A DNA stretch of 37,480 bases from the NCBI GenBank assembly GCA_900542505.1, contig UQNV01000020.1, positions 1 to 37,480 on the forward strand, given 5' to 3'. Positions 32,473-37,480 of this stretch are shown piece by piece. The notes beneath the pieces were generated by a model. It was not told the origin of the DNA. It made no database searches and saw only the letters and a program-made list of their open reading frames with translations. Positions within the stretch are counted from its first letter, which is position 1. Each line of letters opens with the position of its first letter. This DNA is from an uncultured Alistipes sp. GTDB taxonomy: Bacteria; Bacteroidota; Bacteroidia; Bacteroidales; Rikenellaceae. Made by a program: the position numbers and the translations under genes.

Positions 32473-32786
32473 GTTGCATTTCACTTTCGGGCGAATTCGG
32501 GCCGGCGGGCGTCACTGCCTGTCGGGCTGAAACTCCTTGCGCGAATCCCGTTTCCGGCCGGCTGGGCGGCGATGCGGATTTTGGACAATTCGTTGCCTGT
32601 TGCGGGCTTTTTCGGCAGAGGATGGGGCACGTTCCCGGAATTTTTCCTACCTTTGATGCAAATCGGACTCGTTCCGACAATAACCTCGGCCCGGTTCGGA
32701 ACACACCTCCTGCCGCTCTTCCCGAAAACGGCAGGCGACGTTCCGCAGGTTGCCAATGCGGCGCCGGGCCATAACACAATCGTACA
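32473..32786 (+). promoter_or_regulatory. promoter and structured leader of the antiporter gene
   Basis: No gene was found here. A -7 element TACCTTTG is at 32648-32655, predicting a leader of about 125 bases. Within it three stems nest: AACCT (32682-32686) with AGGTT (32747-32751), CGGAAC (32697-32702) with GTTCCG (32740-32745), and CCTGCCG (32709-32715) with CGGCAGG (32729-32735). No T-run follows, so any control is more likely at translation or RNA stability. 32473-32640 shows nothing else. Confidence 0.6.
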
Positions 32787-34283
32787 ATGGTTTATATCAG
32801 TACCGAAAATATCGTGTTGATTGGTGCCCTGCTGCTCTTCGTGGCGGTGCTGGCGGGCAAACTGGCCTATCGTTTCGGCGCCCCGGCGCTGTTGCTCTTC
32901 CTGGGAGTCGGCATGCTCTTCGGGTGGCACTTCATATCGTACCGCTCGCTCGACATGACGCAGTTCATCGGCATGATTGCGCTCTGCGTCATCCTCTTTA
33001 CGGGCGGTATGGATACCAAGTTTTCGGACATACGTCCCGTCATCGCCCCCGGAGTGCTGCTGGCCACCGTCGGAGTGGTCGTCACGGCGCTTATTGTGGC
33101 CGCTCTGGTCTGGTTCATTGCCCCGTGGCTCGGCATCGAGATGCCGTTTGCCCTGTCGCTGCTGCTGGCCTCGACGATGGCCTCGACCGATTCGGCGTCG
33201 GTCTTCTCCATCCTGCGTACCAAGAAGCAGGGGCTCAGCCAGAACCTGCGTCCGCTGCTCGAGCTCGAGAGCGGCTCGAACGACCCGATGGCCTACATGC
33301 TCACGGTGCTGCTGGTCGGCGTGCTGACCACGGCCGGCTCGGGCGGCATGGGTGTGGGGACGGGGTTGCTGATGCTGGTCGTGCAGCTGGTCGTGGGTGC
33401 GCTGTCGGGCTACCTCATCGGCCGCCTGGCCGTCTGGACGGTCAACCGCATCAACCTGACCAATCAGTCGCTCTATCCCGTGCTGCTGCTGGCCTTCATC
33501 TTCTTCTCGTTCGCCTTCACCAATCTGCTGCGCGGCAACGGCTATCTGGCCGTCTATATTTCGGGCCTCGTCGTCGGCAACCACAAACTGGCGCAGAAAC
33601 GTACGCTGACGATTTTCTTCGACGGCTTCACGTGGCTGGTGCAGATTGTCATGTTCCTTACGTTGGGCCTTTTCGTCAACAGCCACGAGCTGTTCGAACC
33701 GCGTGTGCTGATTTTCGGCGTCGTGGTGGCCGCCTGCCTGATGCTGGTGGCCCGTCCCGTTTCGGTCTTCCTCTGCATGGCCCCCTTCCGCCGTTTTTCG
33801 GCCAAGGCGCGGCTCTATGTCTCGTGGGTGGGGTTGCGCGGTGCCGTGCCCATCATCTTTGCCACCTATCCCCTCATGGCCGGGGTGGAGCACGCCGAGC
33901 TGCTCTTCAACGTGGTCTTTATCGGCACCATCATTTCGCTGTTGGTGCAGGGTACCACGGTGAGCGGCATGGCCAACCTGCTCGGTCTGGCCTTCAAGGA
34001 GCGCAAGCCGTCGTTCGGCGTCGACATGCAGGACAACATCAAGTCGGTGCTCACGGAGGTCGAGGTGAACGAGGGCATGCTCGAGAACGGCCATACGCTG
34101 AGCCGTATCATCCTGCCCGACAATACGCTGGTGATGATGGTCTGCCGCGACGGCGAGTACTTCGTGCCGCAGGGAAAGACCGAACTGAAGGTGGGCGACA
34201 AGCTGCTGGTGATTTCGGACCGGGGCGAGGAGCTTGCCACCACCTACCGGGACATGGGCATCGACGACGTGATGAAGCTCTGA
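32787..34283 (+). CDS. CPA1-type cation (probably potassium)/proton antiporter with TrkA_C domain
   Basis: A 498-residue membrane protein. About 12-13 hydrophobic helices fill residues 1-390. The ion-binding region of the family is seen as LLASTMASTDSASVFSIL and LELESGSNDPMAYMLT, the latter with the key Asp. The C-terminal 100 residues form a cytoplasmic TrkA_C/RCK_C domain (SVLTEVEVNEGMLENGHTLSRIILPDNTLVMMVCRDGEYFVPQGKTELKVGDKLLVISDRGE) that binds a ligand and gates transport. This arrangement matches NhaP2/CvrA potassium/proton antiporters. It probably controls internal pH and K+ at high alkalinity or salt. It stands alone and ends in a bidirectional terminator. Confidence 0.93.
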   Translation: MVYISTENIVLIGALLLFVAVLAGKLAYRFGAPALLLFLGVGMLFGWHFISYRSLDMTQFIGMIALCVILFTGGMDTKFSDIRPVIAPGVLLATVGVVVTALIVAALVWFIAPWLGIEMPFALSLLLASTMASTDSASVFSILRTKKQGLSQNLRPLLELESGSNDPMAYMLTVLLVGVLTTAGSGGMGVGTGLLMLVVQLVVGALSGYLIGRLAVWTVNRINLTNQSLYPVLLLAFIFFSFAFTNLLRGNGYLAVYISGLVVGNHKLAQKRTLTIFFDGFTWLVQIVMFLTLGLFVNSHELFEPRVLIFGVVVAACLMLVARPVSVFLCMAPFRRFSAKARLYVSWVGLRGAVPIIFATYPLMAGVEHAELLFNVVFIGTIISLLVQGTTVSGMANLLGLAFKERKPSFGVDMQDNIKSVLTEVEVNEGMLENGHTLSRIILPDNTLVMMVCRDGEYFVPQGKTELKVGDKLLVISDRGEELATTYRDMGIDDVMKL

Positions 34284-34461
34284 GCGGCAGCGTGCAGCGT
34301 GCGGTGTGGCCGGCCGCTTCGTGCGGTACTTTCCTGCATGTCCGCATGCCGGTCGGGCGGGAGCCGCTCAAGATGCGGATGCGAACGGCTCGGATGCTGA
34401 AGAGTGGAAGAGCGGAAGTGTGGATGCGGAGTGGCTCGGATGTCGGAACGACAAAAAAAGA

Positions 34462-34496
34462 GCGGGGCGACCTTTTCAGGTTGCCCCGCCTTTTTT
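34462..34496. terminator. bidirectional terminator, antiporter and rplT
   Basis: GCGGGGCGACC (34462-34472) pairs with GGTTGCCCCGC (34479-34489), followed by CTTTTTT on the plus strand. Seven A residues on the left give a T-run on the minus strand. Confidence 0.93.
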
Positions 34497-34573
34497 GCCG
34501 TCCGTCGCGAAGTTGCCTCCGCGGCCCGGCTGCGACGAATCCGTCACGGACTTACGCCCGGCGGATTCCCGTG

Positions 34574-34918
34574 CTATTTAACTGCATTAACTATTGCTTC
34601 GAATGCCTTCGGCTCGTTCATCGCCAGGTCGGCCAGAACCTTGCGGTTGAGAGCGATACCCTTGGCGTTTACCTTGCCGATGAATTGCGAATAGGTCATT
34701 CCCTGCGCGCGGACTGCAGCGTTGATACGCGTAATCCACAGCGAACGGAACGTCCGCTTCTTGAGCTGACGGTGTGCATAGGCATACTGCAAGCCCTTCT
34801 CGACCGTGTTTTTGGCAACGGTCCATACATTTCCCCTTGAACCAAAGTTACCCTTGGCAAGTTTCAAAACCTTTTTTCTTCTTGCGCGAGACGCAACAGC
34901 ATTAACTGAACGTGGCAT
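34574..34918 (-). CDS. rplT: 50S ribosomal protein L20
   Basis: RNA-binding protein needed early in 50S assembly. The length of 114 residues is normal. The basic N-terminus [26 protein letters not shown] and the core [26 protein letters not shown] are unmistakable. It lies 94 bases after rpmI. In many bacteria L20 represses its own operon by binding the leader or the gap before rpmI. Confidence 0.98.
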   Translation of the reverse strand: MPRSVNAVASRARRKKVLKLAKGNFGSRGNVWTVAKNTVEKGLQYAYAHRQLKKRTFRSLWITRINAAVRAQGMTYSQFIGKVNAKGIALNRKVLADLAMNEPKAFEAIVNAVK

Positions 34919-35012
34919 AGTGATTAAAGTTTTTGAGAGCTGTCAGCGACGTGATTCTCTCACGTTCTTCGGGGCTGATTCGCTCTTGGTTAGTTAAAAT
35001 TCCGCGGGTCAA

Positions 35013-35207
35013 TTACTTGACGAGCAGATTCTTGATTTTAGCCTCATCGGCTGCCGAAACGAGACCTGCATAGCAGAGGTTCCGCTTCTGTTTTTTAGTC
35101 TTTTTGGTCAGGATGTGACTGTGATAAGCGTGCTGACGCTTAATCTTACCTGTGCCGGTGAAGGTGAAACGCTTCTTCGCAGCGGCATTAGTTTTCATTT
35201 TTGGCAT
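35013..35207 (-). CDS. rpmI: 50S ribosomal protein L35
   Basis: A 64-residue basic ribosomal protein with the typical opening [24 protein letters not shown] and the segment [14 protein letters not shown]. It is the first gene of a two-gene unit with rplT. infC, which usually comes directly before rpmI, is absent, and a promoter lies there instead. Confidence 0.97.
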   Translation of the reverse strand: MPKMKTNAAAKKRFTFTGTGKIKRQHAYHSHILTKKTKKQKRNLCYAGLVSAADEAKIKNLLVK

Positions 35208-35242
35208 GGTCGTAAACAGTTAATTCGTTAAACATAGCCTGC

Positions 35243-35250
35243 AAAGATAC
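35243..35250 (-). promoter_or_regulatory. -7 element of the rpmI-rplT promoter
   Basis: TATCTTTG on the minus strand is a perfect match 36 bases before the rpmI ATG. A TTG is found 17 bases upstream, closer than the usual 19-21. Confidence 0.8.
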
Positions 35251-35601
35251 AAATTTTTTTGTGGAACAATACGTTTGGGCCAAATTTTTCGTGCTCCGGA
35301 CTGAAAATAACGGCCGTCTGCGGAGCGCTTTGTTCCGACAACCGGGCCTCCGATGCTGTCGGAGGATGGGCTGCGGCCGATGGGCGCCTCCCTCCGGGCA
35401 ACATCCCGGAGGGGGTTGTCCGGGCGCTTGTTTTATCGTATATTTGTAGTGCGGAGCCTGGCGAGGCCGAACCGTCGGCACGCAGGTCGGCCGCTCCGGC
35501 ATGCGGCGGAGGCTTTCGGGCCGCTTCGGCGGGGCGATTCCCGCGGCGGTGCAAAGGCGGGTCGAGCTTCGCGGGGAAGGATTCAGAAAAAGTTATAGGA
35601 T
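35251..35601 (+). promoter_or_regulatory. intergenic region with tandem hairpins and the mgtC promoter
   Basis: No gene was found. Two perfect hairpins lie in a row: CCTCCGA/TCGGAGG at 35347-35365 and CCCTCCGGG/CCCGGAGGG at 35390-35413. A full promoter follows: TTG (35416-35418), 20 bases, TATATTTG (35439-35446). It predicts a GC-rich leader of about 150 bases before the MgtC gene, with several possible stems but no recognised riboswitch. Confidence 0.7.
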
Positions 35602-36267
35602 ATGGAGTGGAATTTCGTTTGGCGACTTTGTGTGGCGGGGCTTTGCGGAACGGTCGTCGGCCTCGACCGCGAATATCGGGTGAAGGATGCAGGATTCCGC
35701 ACCCATTTTCTGGTGGCGATGGGCAGCGCGCTGATGATGCTGGTCTCGCAGTACGGATTCAGCGACATTCTGTCGACGGTGCCCGAGGTGAAACTCGACC
35801 CGAGCCGCATTGCGGCGCAGGTGGTCAGCGGCATCGGATTTATCGGCGCCGGCACGATTATCATCCACCGTCAGCTGGTCCGCGGTCTGACGACAGCCGC
35901 CAGCCTCTGGGCTTCGGCCGGTATCGGCCTGGCCTCCGGGGCGGGGATGTATCTGGTGGCCGGTGCGGCGACCGTTCTCACGCTGGTCGGGCTCGAGGGG
36001 CTCAACCTTGTTTTTCGCCGCCTCGGGCAGCGGCGGGTCATGCTCGTCTTCTCGGCGGCCGACCGCAATGTGCTCAACGAGGCATTCAATCGGCTCAAAT
36101 CCGAGGAGTATGCGGTGCTCTCCTACGAGGTGACGGGCGAGCGTTCGGCCGAGGGTATGGTCTACCGTGCGACGCTGGTGATTCGCGCCAAGAGCTCGGC
36201 GGGCGAGGACCGCTATCTCTCGGTGTTGCAGAACGACCCCAATATCACGGTCGAGCGTATCGCCTGA
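35602..36267 (+). CDS. MgtC/SapB-family membrane protein
   Basis: A 221-residue protein. The family signature GLDREYRVKDAGFRTHFLVAMGSAL is at 20-44. It has four or five membrane segments within residues 1-135, including GIGFIGAGTIII and GLTTAASLWASAGIGLA, which are near-invariant in the family. Residues 140-221 form a soluble ACT-like C-terminal domain. MgtC proteins help cells cope with low magnesium or acid and, in Salmonella, limit the ATP synthase; in gut Bacteroidota the role is unproven. It has its own promoter and a long leader. Confidence 0.93.
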   Translation: MEWNFVWRLCVAGLCGTVVGLDREYRVKDAGFRTHFLVAMGSALMMLVSQYGFSDILSTVPEVKLDPSRIAAQVVSGIGFIGAGTIIIHRQLVRGLTTAASLWASAGIGLASGAGMYLVAGAATVLTLVGLEGLNLVFRRLGQRRVMLVFSAADRNVLNEAFNRLKSEEYAVLSYEVTGERSAEGMVYRATLVIRAKSSAGEDRYLSVLQNDPNITVERIA

Positions 36268-36299
36268 TTCGACGCCCGCAGCCGGGGCCGCGCCTCTCT

Positions 36300-36935
36300 T
36301 CACCGGAAAAAGTGCCCCACGGTGCGGAGTGCACTGTCGCGGGCCATCTCATTGGGGTTGGTCCCCGGTACACCTTCCGGTATCTCCTCGCCGAGTCGTT
36401 CGAAGAGTTCGGTCCAGTAGCGGGGTAGTGTGCCGTCCTCATTTCGGAAGTTCATGGGCCGGGCCGCAAACATCCGTTCGCCTGTCGGCCTGCGATAGCT
36501 CTCCCAGACCAGTTCGCTGCAATACATCTTTCCGTTGTCGGGGCGGAACGAGTAGTCGTAGGGCTCGCCCAGGTGCGCGCGTGCGCGCTGCAGCGATGCC
36601 GCAAGTCCGGCCGTATCCTTCAGTCGGGCGACCGTGACGGCCGGAGCTCCCTCTATTCGGGCCGACCCCTCCAGAAATTCCTGCAGCGTCGTCATGCGCA
36701 CTCCGCCGTCCGATGTCGCTTCAAGCACCGAGTCTGCGCCGTTGCCCGAGAGGAAAATCCCCACATGCGTATAGGACAGTTGCCGCCCCGAGCCTGTTGC
36801 GGCGCGTATCGCATCGCTCATTGCGGAGGTTTTTCCGGCCTGGAAGAGCAAATCTCCGTTCTCGAGCTGTGGGCTCCGACTGGTGCAGGAGGCAGTGCCC
36901 ATAACCATACATATATATATCAGTAGCTGTTTCAT
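36300..36935 (-). CDS. YiiX/YebB-like NlpC/P60-fold cysteine hydrolase lipoprotein
   Basis: A 211-residue predicted lipoprotein (lipobox TASC, Cys17). It belongs to the permuted papain-like amidase group (YiiX/YaeF, peptidase family C92). The first motif GDLLFQ is at 27-32, His57 in YTHVGIFL is the catalytic His, and Cys139 in MYCSELVWESY the nucleophile. The order His before Cys is the permuted arrangement. Such proteins are thought to cleave peptide or lipid amide bonds at the cell envelope. There is no acidic export signal after the Cys (TSRS), so it may face the periplasm. Its substrate is unknown. Confidence 0.87.
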   Translation of the reverse strand: MKQLLIYICMVMGTASCTSRSPQLENGDLLFQAGKTSAMSDAIRAATGSGRQLSYTHVGIFLSGNGADSVLEATSDGGVRMTTLQEFLEGSARIEGAPAVTVARLKDTAGLAASLQRARAHLGEPYDYSFRPDNGKMYCSELVWESYRRPTGERMFAARPMNFRNEDGTLPRYWTELFERLGEEIPEGVPGTNPNEMARDSALRTVGHFFR

Positions 36936-36952
36936 CGCGTCGTGTGTTGGAA

Positions 36953-36960
36953 CAAAGATA
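36953..36960 (-). promoter_or_regulatory. -7 element upstream of the YiiX-like gene
   Basis: TATCTTTG on the minus strand is a perfect match 17 bases before the ATG at 36935, which implies a very short leader. A T-rich GTTT lies 20 bases upstream in place of TTTG. Confidence 0.7.
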
Positions 36961-37048
36961 GTGCTTTTTGTAATTCATTAAAACGTCATTGATAATCTGA
37001 TTGTTGCGTTTCCAGGTGAAAAAAGTTGAAAATTTTTTCAAGAAAAGT

Positions 37049-37081
37049 TTGTAAAAAAGCTAAAAAAGTCTTTATCTTTGC
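37049..37081 (+). promoter_or_regulatory. rRNA operon promoter P1
   Basis: TTTG (37049-37052), 21 bases, TATCTTTG (37074-37081). The upstream 36980-37060 is AT-rich, with A-tracts like an UP element. Confidence 0.88.
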
Positions 37082-37185
37082 ACCCGCTTTGAGAGAGAAA
37101 CCGATGAGGTTTGAGACTTGAGGCGAGCAAGGTTCTTTCGAATATCCGGGTCGGACGCGAGGTTTGAAAAAAACTTCGAAAAAGA

Positions 37186-37217
37186 TTTGGAGGTTTCAAA
37201 AAAAGGAATTACCTTTG
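37186..37217 (+). promoter_or_regulatory. rRNA operon promoter P2
   Basis: TTTG (37186-37189), 20 bases, TACCTTTG (37210-37217). It is 136 bases downstream of P1, with GCACC after both -7 elements, suggesting similar initiation regions. Confidence 0.87.
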
Positions 37218-37316
37218 CACCACTTTCCCACTAAAAAACGGGACGGTGCTTCAGGGGTCGACAAGGCCTCGGATGTATCGAAAAAAAGAGAAAGTTCTTT
37301 ATAGCAATATAGGAAC

Positions 37317-37370
37317 GGTGTTCTTTGAAGTATTTGAGCAGCTAAAGTTTATCCACTCTTCGGAGTGATT
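37317..37370 (+). promoter_or_regulatory. rRNA leader: boxA-like site and UUCG hairpin
   Basis: TGTTCTTTGAA at 37319-37329 resembles boxA, the Nus-factor antitermination site in rRNA leaders. CACTC (37354-37358) pairs with GAGTG (37363-37367) around a TTCG tetraloop. The related AAGTTCTTT at 37291-37299 may be a second copy. Confidence 0.6.
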
Positions 37371-37420
37371 TCAAACAATACCTTTGAGACAGAGCTAAAG
37401 ATTTAACAAAACATTTTTAT

Positions 37421-37480
<60 letters not shown>

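Noticed and set aside
32750..34840. Long plus-strand open frame overlapping the antiporter in another frame
   Set aside because: It runs through the antiporter gene, the terminator and into rplT on the other strand, and has no recognisable domain. The antiporter frame is strongly supported.

Overview
The window is a chromosomal segment of a Bacteroidota bacterium, most likely an Alistipes-type member of the Rikenellaceae. The evidence is of four kinds. Promoters have the Bacteroidota form, a TTTG or TTG at about -33 and TAnnTTTG at about -7. The lpxC and fabZ genes are fused. Many lipoproteins carry acidic residues after the lipobox cysteine. The first 60 bases of a 16S rRNA gene lie at the right end and read GCTAGCGGCAGGCTTAACAC. 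The first 23 bases are not genomic: they match the 3' end of the Nextera Read 1 transposon adapter, so the left edge is an assembly end.

Layout. 125-3200: galK (+), then a GNAT acetyltransferase and a ROK-family repressor (-). 3370-5441: fabD (-) diverges from a cobalamin-riboswitch-controlled DUF4465-type lipoprotein (+). 5865-13210: a minus-strand amino-sugar and hexose region with a ROK sugar kinase, manA, a small 64-residue gene with its own promoter and terminator, a NahK-like kinase, a CBM9-like protein, a NagB/PIG-L fusion and nagB. 13507-14427: a secreted endonuclease/exonuclease/phosphatase-family protein (+). 14565-21981: a minus-strand operon of four lipoproteins, namely a metzincin-type protease and three Mfa2/FimB-like fimbrial proteins, two of which have an extra C-terminal FISUMP-like domain. 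It diverges from a Crp/Fnr regulator (+, 22151), and a GTAAC-N4-GTTAC palindrome sits between them. 22904-24220: a CoA-transferase (-).

24366-31535 is housekeeping on the minus strand: lpxC/fabZ, lpxA, rimP, nusA and infB, which covers lipid A synthesis, ribosome maturation, transcription elongation and translation initiation. 31621-34283 holds a TonB-like protein and a CPA1-type cation/proton antiporter whose leader contains a nested stem (+). 34574-35207 is rpmI-rplT (-) without infC. 35602-36935 holds an MgtC-family protein (+) and a YiiX-like cysteine hydrolase lipoprotein (-). 36936-37480 is the rRNA operon leader with two tandem promoters and the start of 16S.

How the genes fit together. 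The ROK repressor, kinases, isomerase, deaminase and deacetylase-like fusion are consistent with use of N-acetylhexosamines and hexoses from host or dietary glycans, feeding fructose-6-phosphate. The lipoprotein operon is probably a surface adhesion or processing module under a dedicated Crp/Fnr switch. The most novel-looking items are this operon and its operator, the NagB/PIG-L fusion with a replaced catalytic His, the small gene at 10834-11028, the stand-alone B12-riboswitch lipoprotein and the structured antiporter leader. No CRISPR array, insertion sequence, prophage or tRNA was seen.
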